DNA from: CAZBUB01 sp964494985
GTDB taxonomy: Bacteria > Desulfobacterota > Desulfovibrionia > Desulfovibrionales > Desulfothermaceae
Length of the DNA stretch: 64,000 nt
Assembly (NCBI GenBank): GCA_964494985.1
Contig: CAZBUB010000005.1
Location: 1 to 64,000 of the forward strand
Reading direction: 5' to 3'
In this document: positions 43,000 to 51,686 of the stretch, piece after piece
How positions within the stretch are numbered: the first letter of the stretch is position 1
Layout: the number at the start of each line of letters is the position of its first letter
Notes under the pieces: model-generated
What the model saw: only the letters and a program-made list of their open reading frames with translations
Database searches by the model: none
Told to the model about the DNA's origin: nothing
Made by a program: the position numbers and the translations under genes

Positions 43000-43354
43000 G
43001 ACCATAATGACTGTGGACGACTCCTCCAGCGTGAGGCAGATGGTCAGCTATACCCTGCAGGACGCCGGATACGAGGTTCTGGAGGCCACTGATGGGCAAG
43101 ACGCTTTGAAAAAGCTCAAAGGCCAGGTGGACATGATCATCACTGACCTGAACATGCCCAATATGGATGGCATAGAGTTGATCCGCCAGGTGCGGCAAAT
43201 ATCCGAATACAAGTTTATGCCCATAGTCATGCTGACCACTGAGTCCCAGGATGAAAAAAAACAGGAAGGCAAAAAGGCCGGGGCCTCGGGCTGGATTGTC
43301 AAGCCTTTCAAGCCGCCCCAGATACTTTCCGTGGTCCAGAAACTGCTTAAATAG
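42992..43354 (+). CDS. cheY: Chemotaxis response regulator CheY
   Basis: Single receiver domain. MTVDDSSSVRQMVSYTLQDAG carries the acidic pair, MIITDLNMPNMDG the phosphoacceptor Asp, VMLTTES the conserved Thr and IVKPFKP the Lys. It closely resembles CheY proteins coded beside cheA and is probably the motor-binding regulator. The frame is open far upstream, but the ATG at 42992 gives the canonical N-terminus. cheA follows 12 bases later. Confidence 0.93.
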   Translation: MAKTIMTVDDSSSVRQMVSYTLQDAGYEVLEATDGQDALKKLKGQVDMIITDLNMPNMDGIELIRQVRQISEYKFMPIVMLTTESQDEKKQEGKKAGASGWIVKPFKPPQILSVVQKLLK

Positions 43355-43366
43355 GAAGCTTTAAGA

Positions 43367-45475
43367 ATGCAGGATACGACATCTGAAAGACAGCGCATGC
43401 AGCAGGCTTTCCTAGAGGAGGCCGGAGACCTCTTGCCGGAACTGGAGTCAGCCCTGCTGGAGCTGGATGAAAATCCCGGGGACTCTGATCTGGTGAACAG
43501 GATTTTCAGGGCCCTGCATACTATCAAGGGCTCAGGAGCCATGTTCGGTTTTGAACAGGTCTCTGGCTTTACCCATGAGCTGGAGACAGCCTTTGATATG
43601 GTGCGCAACGGAGACTTAGCAGTCAGCAAAGAGCTTTTGGACCTGACCTTCCAGGCCAAGGACGCTATCCAGGCCTGGCTTTTTGCAGGGGACGAGCAGG
43701 CCCAAGATACCCTGCAGGATATCGCCCAGGAGCTGCGCAAGCTGTTGCCTGCAGAACAGGATCAAGTTCCCAAGCAGGCTGCAGCTGAATCCCAGACTCA
43801 AAACCGGGAAAAGCGTGTCTACCGTATTCGTTTCCGTCCGGATCCGAATATTTTTGCTACTGGCACGGATCCCATGCTTTTATTGGATGAGCTTCGAGAT
43901 CTGGGCCAGTGCCATGTGATTGCCCATAGCGAAAACATTCCAGAGCTGCAAAATCTGGATCCGGAAAAGTGCCATATCTGGTGGGATATCATTCTGAGCA
44001 CAGAGGCTGGCAAGAACGCTATCAGGGATGTGTTTATCTTTGTGGAGGAGGAAAGTGAGCTGCAGGTGGAGCTGATTGATGAGGCCTCCTCCCAGGATGA
44101 GGAAGATGCCGGCTACAAAAAGCTGGGGGAGATCCTGGCGGAGCGCGGGGACGTGGATCAAAAGGAGCTGCAGGCGGTGCTGGATTCCCAAAAACGTCTG
44201 GGCCAGATTCTGGTGGAGTCCGGGTTGGTTAGCAGCTCTCAGATACAATCTGCCTTGGTGGAGCAGCAGGCAGTGCGCCAGGTCAGAGAAACCCGCAGCC
44301 AGGAGGCGGCAGCAAGCAGTGTGCGGGTGCCTGCCAGCAAGCTGGACGAGCTGGTGGATCTAGTAGGCGAGCTGGTCATAGCCCAGGCCAAGCTGAGCCA
44401 GATGGTGGGTGGCAGCCTGGATCCCAATTTAAGGAGCATATCCGAGGAGATAGAGCGGCTTTCTGACGAGCTCAGGGACAACACCTTAGGGATAAGGATG
44501 CTGCCCATCGGCTCCTGCTTCGGCAAGTTCCGCAGGGTGGTTCGGGACTTGAGCAGTCAGAAGGGTAAGGAGATTGAGCTGGTCACCCAGGGCGCAGAAA
44601 CAGAGCTGGATAAGACAGTGATCGAGAGGATCAACGATCCTTTGGTGCATCTTCTGCGCAACAGCATAGATCACGGGATTGAGTTTCCCAAGGAACGGGA
44701 GAACAAGGGCAAGCCCAGGCAGGGCAAAATCATATTTTCTGCGGAGCAGTCCGGGGGCAATGTGATTCTCAGTATCCAGGACGATGGTCAGGGGCTGGAT
44801 GCACAACGCATCCGGGGCAAGGCCCTGGAAAAGGGTTTGATAAGCCCAGAGGCGGAGTTGAGCGAGAAGGAGATCTTCAATCTGATCTTTGAACCAGGAT
44901 TTTCTACTTCCCAGGAGATCAGCGACATCTCCGGCCGGGGGGTGGGCATGGATGTGGTGAAGCAAAATATCTCTGCCCTTAGAGGCACAGTGGATATTGA
45001 GAGCAATCCAGGCCAGGGCTGCTGCATCAAAATAAGCCTGCCTTTGACTTTGGCCATTATCGAGGGCCTGGAGGTCAAGGTGGAGGATCAGCACTTTATC
45101 ATTCCCTTAAACTCTGTGCAGGAATGCCTGGAGCTGGATAGGACCCAAGAATCCAGTCAAGGGGGCTGGGATTTTGTGCATTTGCGCGGGCAGCTGGTGC
45201 CTTATGTTCGACTCAGGCAGTGGTTCCAGGTAGGCGGAACACGTCCCAGTATCGAGCAGGTGGTGGTGAGTCAGGTCCAGGATAAATCCCTGGGCCTGGT
45301 AGTGGACGAGGTCATCGGCCAGCAGCAGACAGTGATCAAGACCTTGAGCCGGGTATACCAGAATATCGAGGAGGTTTCCGGGGCCACCATCCTTGGGGAC
45401 GGCTCCATCGCTTTGATCCTGGATACAGCCAGGCTGGAGCAGTTGGTTTCCATGAAGAGACAGGCGGCTGCCTGA
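43367..45475 (+). CDS. cheA: Chemotaxis histidine kinase CheA
   Basis: Core kinase of the signalling array. HPt domain with phospho-His in FRALHTIKGSGAMFGF near residue 50; CheY-binding-like P2 (VYRIRFRPDPNIFATGTDPMLLLDEL) near 150; dimerisation P3 (LDELVDLVGELVIAQAKLSQ); kinase P4 with LRNSIDHGIEFP (N box), DDGQGLD (G1), GRGVGMDVVK (G2); CheW-like P5 to the end. Between P2 and P3 an extra segment, KKLGEILAERGDVDQKELQ...KRLGQILVESGLVSSSQIQSAL, repeats a motif otherwise seen in type II secretion ATPase N-termini (LGxILxxxGxxxxxxLxxAL). Total 702 residues. Confidence 0.97.
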   Translation: MQDTTSERQRMQQAFLEEAGDLLPELESALLELDENPGDSDLVNRIFRALHTIKGSGAMFGFEQVSGFTHELETAFDMVRNGDLAVSKELLDLTFQAKDAIQAWLFAGDEQAQDTLQDIAQELRKLLPAEQDQVPKQAAAESQTQNREKRVYRIRFRPDPNIFATGTDPMLLLDELRDLGQCHVIAHSENIPELQNLDPEKCHIWWDIILSTEAGKNAIRDVFIFVEEESELQVELIDEASSQDEEDAGYKKLGEILAERGDVDQKELQAVLDSQKRLGQILVESGLVSSSQIQSALVEQQAVRQVRETRSQEAAASSVRVPASKLDELVDLVGELVIAQAKLSQMVGGSLDPNLRSISEEIERLSDELRDNTLGIRMLPIGSCFGKFRRVVRDLSSQKGKEIELVTQGAETELDKTVIERINDPLVHLLRNSIDHGIEFPKERENKGKPRQGKIIFSAEQSGGNVILSIQDDGQGLDAQRIRGKALEKGLISPEAELSEKEIFNLIFEPGFSTSQEISDISGRGVGMDVVKQNISALRGTVDIESNPGQGCCIKISLPLTLAIIEGLEVKVEDQHFIIPLNSVQECLELDRTQESSQGGWDFVHLRGQLVPYVRLRQWFQVGGTRPSIEQVVVSQVQDKSLGLVVDEVIGQQQTVIKTLSRVYQNIEEVSGATILGDGSIALILDTARLEQLVSMKRQAAA

Positions 45476-45596
45476 GGACAAACAGCCTTTGGCCCAGAGC
45501 AGGGGACTAGGGAACAGGCAATATGGTGTGGCTTTTATTGTTCAACACTCCGGTCTGCAGGTATGGAGCGGATAAACTCAAGCAGGAGGGGCAAAG

Positions 45597-47678
45597 ATGA
45601 AGAATTTGAAACTAGGGGTCAAGCTGATGGGCGGTTTTGCCCTCGTGGCAGTGATTGTGCTGGTGGTCGGCTTTTTTGGCTGGCGGGGAGCCAACAATAT
45701 GTCCGGACATGTGGAGGAAATTGGCCAGGTCCGCTTGCCGAGTATTGAAAGTCTGCTCAAGGTGGAGAAAGAGTTTGATTATGTCATGGTCCAAATGCGC
45801 AGCCTGCTGAATCCCAACCTGGATATGCAGCAAAGGGAAACAATGTATGACAACATAGCCGAGGGCAGGAAGAGCTACGAGCAGGCCCTGGAAGTTTTCG
45901 AGCCTTTGCCCCAGACAGACGAGGAAGCTCGGATATGGGAGGATTTTGCCCCGGGGCTGGAAGAGTGGGCCAATGTAAACAATGAATATCTGCAGTTGTC
46001 CAAGGAGCTGGAGGATACTGGAATCCTGAATACAGAGCAGTTCCTGAAGCGCCTGGAAAGCTTCCGGGGTGACCATCAGGAGCTGATGAACAATGTGGGC
46101 CAGCTGCTGCTGACAGGAGAAGATTTTGAGGGCGGAGGGGATCCCAGGGCCTGTGACTTCGGCCGCTGGATGGCTGACTTCAGTATTGATAATCCGGAAG
46201 TGACCAAGATTATGCAGGATATTCAGCCCCATCACAACACGTTCCACGAGAGCGTGGAGGAGATCAGGGAACATTTACAGGCTGGGGAGGAGCAGGCTGC
46301 TGAGGATGTCTACACAGATCAGATGCTGCCTGCTGCAGAAGAGACCTTTGCCTATTTTGACAGCCTTATCAATATCGCTGAAGAGGCCAATAGCCTTTAT
46401 GAGGAGATGAATCAGCTGGCTATGCAAGAGTCTGAGCAGCAGCAGCAAGAGGTGATGGGCATTCTAGATGAAGTTATCGGGATTAATGAGGAGGTCGCTG
46501 AGAACTCTGTGCAACAGGCTGAGGCTGATGCAGCAGGGGCAGTCAGGGTTTCCCTGGCGGGCATGGGCATAGGAGTGGTGCTGGCTGTCCTGCTGGGCGC
46601 GGTTTTGACCAGGATGATCACCAGGCCGGTGGCCCAAGGTGTGGCCTTTTCCGAATACCTGTCCAAGGGGGACATGACCAAGAGCCTGGATGTGCACCAA
46701 AAGGACGAGGTAGGAATGTTGGCCGAGGCCATGCGCCAGATGCAGGATAAGCTGAAGCAGGTGGTGATGGAGGTTAAGACAGCTTCGGATAATGTGGCCT
46801 CGGGCAGCGAGGAGATGAGCTCTTCTGCTGAGGAGATGTCCCAGGGGGCTACAGAGCAGGCCTCCAACCTGGAAGAGGTCTCCTCCAATATGGAGCAAAT
46901 GAGCTCCAATATTCAGCAAAACGCGGACAATGCTGCCCAGACTGAGAAGATCGCCATGCAGGCCTCCAAGGACGCTGAAGAAGGCGGCCAGCAGGTGCAG
47001 GACACAGTGCAGGCCATGAAGGATATTGCAGAAAAGATCAGCATCATCGAGGAGATCGCCCGTCAGACCAATCTGCTGGCTTTGAATGCGGCTATTGAGG
47101 CGGCCCGGGCAGGAGAAGCAGGCAAGGGTTTTGCCGTGGTGGCTGCAGAAGTGCGCAAGCTGGCTGAGCGCAGCGGCCAGGCTGCCAACGAGATCAGCGA
47201 GCTGTCAGCAAACAGTGTGCAAGTGGCGGAAAAGGCCGGGGAGATGCTGAAGAAGATGGTTCCGGACATCCAGAAGACTGCAGAGCTGGTGCAGGAGATC
47301 AATGCCTCCTCCAAGGAGCAGAACTCCGGAGCGGAGCAGATCAACAAGGCCATTCAGCAGCTGGATCAGGTAGTGCAGCAAAATGCCTCCTCCTCTGAGG
47401 AGCTGGCCTCCACAGCAGAGGAGCTCTCCAGCCAGGCCCAGCAGCTGCAGGATACCATGAACTTCTTCAAGGTAGATGAACAGTCATCTGGTCAGTCCAG
47501 GCAGTTTAAGGCCCAGACCTCTGGCAAGGTGCAAAGGCAGGCCAAAAAGCAGCCGGCTAAGGGCAAGCAGCTGGCCCAAGGCAGTCAGCAGGGTCAGGAG
47601 AAGAAGGGAGAGCAGAAGCGGTTGTCTTTGGACATGGGTGCGGAGGACTCAGAGGATCAGGAGTTTGAGAAGTATTAG
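45597..47678 (+). CDS. Methyl-accepting chemotaxis protein with CZB-like periplasmic motif
   Basis: Transmembrane receptor: helix 1 at about residues 10-28, periplasmic helical domain to about 316, helix 2 at 317-338, HAMP region, then the signalling hairpin with the tip EEIARQTNLLALNAAIEAARAGEAGKGFAVVAAEVRKLAERS. The periplasmic domain contains DPRACDFGRWM with His160 before and HHNTFH after (His213, His217), the H-C-xFGxW-H-x3-H pattern of chemoreceptor zinc-binding (CZB) domains. The C-terminal tail is basic and lacks a CheR-tethering pentapeptide. Encoded inside the che operon, so it is probably the cognate receptor. Confidence 0.92.
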   Translation: MKNLKLGVKLMGGFALVAVIVLVVGFFGWRGANNMSGHVEEIGQVRLPSIESLLKVEKEFDYVMVQMRSLLNPNLDMQQRETMYDNIAEGRKSYEQALEVFEPLPQTDEEARIWEDFAPGLEEWANVNNEYLQLSKELEDTGILNTEQFLKRLESFRGDHQELMNNVGQLLLTGEDFEGGGDPRACDFGRWMADFSIDNPEVTKIMQDIQPHHNTFHESVEEIREHLQAGEEQAAEDVYTDQMLPAAEETFAYFDSLINIAEEANSLYEEMNQLAMQESEQQQQEVMGILDEVIGINEEVAENSVQQAEADAAGAVRVSLAGMGIGVVLAVLLGAVLTRMITRPVAQGVAFSEYLSKGDMTKSLDVHQKDEVGMLAEAMRQMQDKLKQVVMEVKTASDNVASGSEEMSSSAEEMSQGATEQASNLEEVSSNMEQMSSNIQQNADNAAQTEKIAMQASKDAEEGGQQVQDTVQAMKDIAEKISIIEEIARQTNLLALNAAIEAARAGEAGKGFAVVAAEVRKLAERSGQAANEISELSANSVQVAEKAGEMLKKMVPDIQKTAELVQEINASSKEQNSGAEQINKAIQQLDQVVQQNASSSEELASTAEELSSQAQQLQDTMNFFKVDEQSSGQSRQFKAQTSGKVQRQAKKQPAKGKQLAQGSQQGQEKKGEQKRLSLDMGAEDSEDQEFEKY

Positions 47679-47691
47679 TGAAGGAGTAAAT

Positions 47692-48225
47692 ATGAGCGAT
47701 TCAAGTGCGAGCCAAAACAGTACCTACCTGACTTTTTATCTGGACCAGGACCTGTTCGGGCTGAATATAGACACGGTGCGGGAGGTGCTGGAGTATACCA
47801 AGATCACCAAGGTGCCCAGGACTGCGGACTACATGCGCGGGGTGATCAATGTCCGGGGCCATGCCGTGCCTGTGGTGGATCTGCGTCTCAAGTTCGGCCT
47901 GCAGGAAGGGGAACAGACCGTGGATACCTGCATCATCATCGTAGAACTGCAGCTGGAAGGGGAATCCAGCACCATGGGCATTCTGGTGGACGGGGTGCAG
48001 GAGGTTTTGGATATTCCAGCAGAGCAGATTGAAAAGCCCCCCAGGCTGGGCAACAGGATAGATACCCAGTTCATCAAGGGCATAGGCAAGCTGGAGGATA
48101 GGTTTGTGATTATTCTGGATATCCAGTCCGTGTTTACTGTTGAGGAGCTGTCCGGGATCATAGAGACAGGAGGGGATGCGGATCTGAGTCAAGCGGCAAG
48201 GGCTGAGAGTCAGGGAAGTACTTGA
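47692..48225 (+). CDS. cheW: Chemotaxis coupling protein CheW
   Basis: Adaptor linking receptors to CheA. Family features: YLTFYLDQDLFGLNIDTVREVLEYTKITKVP, MRGVINVRGHAVPVVDLRLKFG, ILVDGVQEVLDI, FIKGIGKLEDRFVIILDIQSV. The ATG at 47692 has AAGGAG upstream. Length of 177 residues is slightly longer than E. coli CheW because of a polar C-terminal tail. Confidence 0.95.
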   Translation: MSDSSASQNSTYLTFYLDQDLFGLNIDTVREVLEYTKITKVPRTADYMRGVINVRGHAVPVVDLRLKFGLQEGEQTVDTCIIIVELQLEGESSTMGILVDGVQEVLDIPAEQIEKPPRLGNRIDTQFIKGIGKLEDRFVIILDIQSVFTVEELSGIIETGGDADLSQAARAESQGST

Positions 48226-49109
48226 ACAAAACAGCAAAAGGCATGTGCAACAATCAGTCTTTAGGGTCCAAGCCATGGGTCAATCCCAGACCCATGACCC
48301 AGCAGGAGTTTAAGAAGTTCGGGGAGTTCATCCAGTCCGAGTTCGGAATCAAGATGCCTCCGGGCAAGAAGACCATGCTGGAGTCCCGGCTGAACAAGAG
48401 GTTACGCACTCTGAATATGGGCAGTTACCAGGAATACAAGGATTATCTGTTCAGCCTGAAAGGCCTGGAGGTGGAGATGCCGCACCTGGTGGATGCGGTG
48501 ACCACCAACAAGACAGAGTTCTTTCGGGAAGGGGAGCATTTTGAGCTGCTCTACAATCAGCTTTTGCCTGGGTGGCTGGCTGAGAAAGGCGACCAGGCCA
48601 GGCTTATGGCCTGGAGCGCGGGCTGTTCCAACGGCAAGGAGCCCTATACCCTGGCCATAGTCTTAAACGAGTTTGCAGAACAGAATCCTGGTCTGGATTA
48701 TCAGATCCTGGGCACGGACATCTCCAGGCAGGTGCTGCAGGAGGCCGCAAGGGCGGTCTACCCAGAGGATGCAGTGCAAAGCATTCCCTATCAGTTGCGC
48801 AAGAAGTACCTGCTCAGGAGCAAGGACAGGCAAAAGAAGCTGGTGCGAATAAAGCCTGAGCTCAGGAGTAAAGTCTCCTTCAGGGAGCTGAACTTGATGC
48901 AGGAAATCTCCTTCAGGGAGCATATGGATATTATCTTTTGCCGCAACGTGATTATCTATTTCGAGCGTCCGGTGCAGGAAACCCTGTTCGGCAAGCTCTG
49001 CTCCTGCCTGGAGCAGGGTGGCTATTTGTTTATCGGGCATTCAGAGACCTTGAGCGGGATGGACCTGCCCTTGAAGCAGGTCAGGCCCACGGTTTATCAA
49101 AGGATTTAG
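48222..49109 (+). CDS. cheR: Chemotaxis protein methyltransferase CheR
   Basis: SAM-dependent methylation of receptor glutamates. The N-terminal helical domain has FGEFIQSEFGIKMPPGKKTMLESRL; the catalytic domain has VTTNKTEFFRE, LMAWSAGCSNGKEPYTLAIVL (SAM loop), DYQILGTDISRQVLQEA, MDIIFCRNVIIYF and GGYLFIGHSETL. The start is uncertain: the frame opens at a TTG overlapping the cheW stop, used here, with ATG codons at 48243 and 48294 as alternatives; neither has a strong ribosome-binding site. Confidence 0.94.
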   Translation: MNKTAKGMCNNQSLGSKPWVNPRPMTQQEFKKFGEFIQSEFGIKMPPGKKTMLESRLNKRLRTLNMGSYQEYKDYLFSLKGLEVEMPHLVDAVTTNKTEFFREGEHFELLYNQLLPGWLAEKGDQARLMAWSAGCSNGKEPYTLAIVLNEFAEQNPGLDYQILGTDISRQVLQEAARAVYPEDAVQSIPYQLRKKYLLRSKDRQKKLVRIKPELRSKVSFRELNLMQEISFREHMDIIFCRNVIIYFERPVQETLFGKLCSCLEQGGYLFIGHSETLSGMDLPLKQVRPTVYQRI

Positions 49110-49121
49110 GGGCAATCCAGA

Positions 49122-49559
49122 ATGATCAGGATTTTGATAGTGGAGGACAGCGCCTCGGTGCAAAAGAGGTTTGTGTCCATACTGGGGGTCTTTGCCGAGT
49201 GTCACCTGGCGCATAATGGCCAAGAAGCTGTACATATGTACAAAAGATTCCATCAGCAGGGACAGGGCTTTGATCTGGTGCTCATGGACGTGATCATGCC
49301 GGTTATGGATGGCCTCAGCGCAGTGCAAAAGATCCGGGAATACGAGACAGGCCTGGAGGACTGCCAGGAGGCAAAAATCCTGATCATCAGCACAGTGCAG
49401 GATCCGGATAAGATTCTGCAGGCCCAGTTTGACTGCGGGGCTGACGGATATATCACCAAGCCTTTTGCCAGGGATACTCTGCTGGGAACTTTGAAAAATC
49501 TGGGGATAGCTGTGCAGGAGGATGTGCAGTTGATCTGTTATCGGGGTTGGAATAACTAA
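49122..49559 (+). CDS. CheY-like single-domain response regulator (second)
   Basis: Receiver fold: ILIVEDSASVQKRFVS (acidic pair near residues 8-9), LVLMDVIMPVMDG (Asp acceptor), ILIISTVQDPDK (Ser in place of the usual Thr) and YITKPFARD (Lys). Longer than CheY by about 25 residues because of an insertion and a C-terminal tail. Between cheR and cheD, so it may act as a phosphate sink or regulate adaptation enzymes rather than the motor. Confidence 0.88.
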   Translation: MIRILIVEDSASVQKRFVSILGVFAECHLAHNGQEAVHMYKRFHQQGQGFDLVLMDVIMPVMDGLSAVQKIREYETGLEDCQEAKILIISTVQDPDKILQAQFDCGADGYITKPFARDTLLGTLKNLGIAVQEDVQLICYRGWNN

Positions 49560-49566
49560 GAGATTG

Positions 49567-50106
49567 ATGAGGAACATGTCCCAGGCCATGGATATAAACG
49601 CAGAGTGGCCCAGGATCTATCTGGGGCAAGGGGAATGCTTTGTCTCAGACGGTACTCCTGTGGTGGTGACTACGGTTCTGGGCTCTTGCGTATCAGTGAC
49701 CATGCACTGTCCCAGGCTGGGTCTGGGAGGGATAAATCACGCTGTGCTGCCGGGCAAAGAGGACTTGCGCAGCTCCTGCTCCAGGGAGGATGGCTGCTTT
49801 GTGCGGGAGAGCATAGAAAGCGTGCTGCAGGAATTGGAGAGGAGGCAGGCCAACAGGCAGGAGCTGCAGATCAAGGTCTTTGGCGGGGCTCAGACGTACG
49901 GTGCCGGACAGCAAAAGGATTGGGGAAAAAATAATAGTGTGGGCAAAAAGAATGTCCGGGCCACTCTTGATGTGCTGCAGGAGCTGGGGCTGCGGGTTAT
50001 GGTGACTGAGGTGGGCGGAAATCGGGGCAGGAAGCTGATTTTTTTGCCAGGCCAGGGTGAGGTCTGGGTCAAGAAGCTGGCCGCCAGGGTGGCCCAGGAA
50101 GGGTAA
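49567..50106 (+). CDS. cheD: Chemoreceptor glutamine deamidase CheD
   Basis: Deamidates receptor glutamines, a step in adaptation. Catalytic Cys in TVLGSCVSVTM and His in GGINHAVLPG are present, followed by KVFGGAQTYGAG and KNVRATLDVLQELGLRVMVTEVGGNRGRKL. Start is uncertain between ATG 49567 and 49576 (a TTG also lies at 49564). The gene is followed within three bases by cheB. Confidence 0.93.
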   Translation: MRNMSQAMDINAEWPRIYLGQGECFVSDGTPVVVTTVLGSCVSVTMHCPRLGLGGINHAVLPGKEDLRSSCSREDGCFVRESIESVLQELERRQANRQELQIKVFGGAQTYGAGQQKDWGKNNSVGKKNVRATLDVLQELGLRVMVTEVGGNRGRKLIFLPGQGEVWVKKLAARVAQEG

Positions 50107-50108
50107 AA

Positions 50109-51194
50109 ATGGCTAAGGGAAAAATAAGGGTATTGGTGGTGGATGATTCAGCAGTGGTCAGGCAGGCCTTGTCCGAGATTCTGGACTCTGATCCGGAGAT
50201 TGAGGTCATGGGCGCAGCTTCTGATCCCTTTGCTGCAGCCAAAAAGATGGAGCAGGATGTCCCGGATGTGATCACTCTGGATATAGAGATGCCCCGCATG
50301 GATGGCATCACGTTTCTGCGCAAGCTAATGAGCCAGCACCCATTGCCGGTGATCATCTGCTCCACCCTGACAGAAAAAGGCTCTGATCTAGCCCTGCAGG
50401 CCCTGGATTACGGAGCCCTGGAGATCATCACCAAGCCCAAGCTGGGCACCAAGCAGTTCTTTGCTGAATCCAAGGTGCGTATCCTGGACGCGGTCAAGGC
50501 TGCGGCTCAGGTGGACGTGCGCAGGAAGAAGCTCAATCCTGGCAAAACAACCCAGAAACCAGAGCCCAAATTGGATGCAGATGCTGTGCTGCCCGGGGCC
50601 AGACCTAAACAGGGCATGTTCCAGACCACGGATAAAGTGATCTTGGTGGGGGCCTCCACAGGGGGCACCGAAGCCCTGCGGGTTTTCTTGGAAGCTATGC
50701 CTATGGATTGCCCGGGGATAGTGGTGGTGCAGCACATGCCTGAGCATTTCACCAGGGCCTTTGCCCGGAGACTGGATGGCACGTGTAGGATAACTGTGCA
50801 GGAAGCCAAGGATCAGCATCCAGTGCTGCGGGGCAGGGCCTTGATAGCCCAGGGCAACCGGCATTTGCTCCTCAAGCGCAGCGGGGCCAGATATTATGTG
50901 CAGATCAAGGACGGCCCCCTGGTATCCAGGCACAGGCCCTCGGTGGATGTCCTGTTTAGATCCGGGGCCAGGTATGCGGGCAAAAATGCTGTAGGGGTGA
51001 TCATGACCGGCATGGGCAGTGACGGGGCCAAGGGCATGCAGGAGCTTCACCAGGCCGGGGCCTTTACTCTTGGCCAGAATGAGGCCAGCTGCGTGGTCTA
51101 CGGCATGCCCCAGGAGGCTAAAAAGCTGGGGGCGGTGGATAAGGAACTGGATTTGGACAGGATTGCCTTAGAGGTAGTCAAGGCAGTGCAGTAG
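50109..51194 (+). CDS. cheB: Chemotaxis methylesterase CheB
   Basis: Receiver-controlled methylesterase/deamidase. N-terminal receiver: VLVVDDSAVVRQALSEIL, VITLDIEMPRMDG, IICSTLTEKG, IITKPKLG. C-terminal esterase with the catalytic triad: ILVGASTGGTEAL (Ser), VVVQHMPEHFT (His), GVIMTGMGSDGAKG (Asp). Length of 361 residues is typical. Its partner cheR lies three genes upstream in the same operon. Confidence 0.96.
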   Translation: MAKGKIRVLVVDDSAVVRQALSEILDSDPEIEVMGAASDPFAAAKKMEQDVPDVITLDIEMPRMDGITFLRKLMSQHPLPVIICSTLTEKGSDLALQALDYGALEIITKPKLGTKQFFAESKVRILDAVKAAAQVDVRRKKLNPGKTTQKPEPKLDADAVLPGARPKQGMFQTTDKVILVGASTGGTEALRVFLEAMPMDCPGIVVVQHMPEHFTRAFARRLDGTCRITVQEAKDQHPVLRGRALIAQGNRHLLLKRSGARYYVQIKDGPLVSRHRPSVDVLFRSGARYAGKNAVGVIMTGMGSDGAKGMQELHQAGAFTLGQNEASCVVYGMPQEAKKLGAVDKELDLDRIALEVVKAVQ

Positions 51195-51236
51195 GGAATG
51201 ATTTGTAAACCAATAAACGGATAAGGTGTGGATGCG

Positions 51237-51644
51237 ATGAGGATCTTGATTGCAGAGGATGATTTTTACAGCAGGAAAATCCTGGAGAAGTTTTTGCTAG
51301 CTTACGGGGATTGCGATGTGGCAGCCAATGGAGAGGAGGCAGTACAATCTTTTCGCATGGCCTGGGAAGAAAAGCAGCCTTATGATCTGGTCCTGCTGGA
51401 CATCATGATGCCCAGCGTGGACGGGCAGCAGGCCCTGAAACAGATCAGGGAGTTTGAGCGCTCCAAGGGAATAGTCGGGTTTGGTGAGGCCAAAGTGGTC
51501 ATGGTCACTGCCCTGGATGACCCCAAGAGCGTGGTCCGGGCCTTTTATGATGGCGGAGCCAGCTCCTACGTGGTCAAACCCATTGATAAGGAAAAATTGG
51601 GTGAAGAGCTGGACAAGCTGGGTTTTAGCCCTAAGGCCTCTTGA
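51237..51644 (+). CDS. CheY-like single-domain response regulator (third)
   Basis: Receiver protein: ILIAEDDFYSRKILEKFLLAYGDCD with acidic pair, YDLVLLDIMMPSVDG acceptor, VVMVTALDDP (Thr), YVVKPIDKE (Lys). The ATG at 51237 is chosen because AAGG lies 10 bases upstream; a GTG at 51228 would be too close to it. It lies between cheB and a hybrid kinase, and may relay from that kinase. Confidence 0.87.
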   Translation: MRILIAEDDFYSRKILEKFLLAYGDCDVAANGEEAVQSFRMAWEEKQPYDLVLLDIMMPSVDGQQALKQIREFERSKGIVGFGEAKVVMVTALDDPKSVVRAFYDGGASSYVVKPIDKEKLGEELDKLGFSPKAS

Positions 51645-51686
51645 GTCGAAAACCTTAAAGCTGGAGCCAAGGCTCCGGAGTATAGT

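Noticed and set aside
47476..47691. In-frame extension of cheW over the MCP tail
   Set aside because: It overlaps the MCP coding sequence; AAGGAG directly precedes the ATG at 47692.
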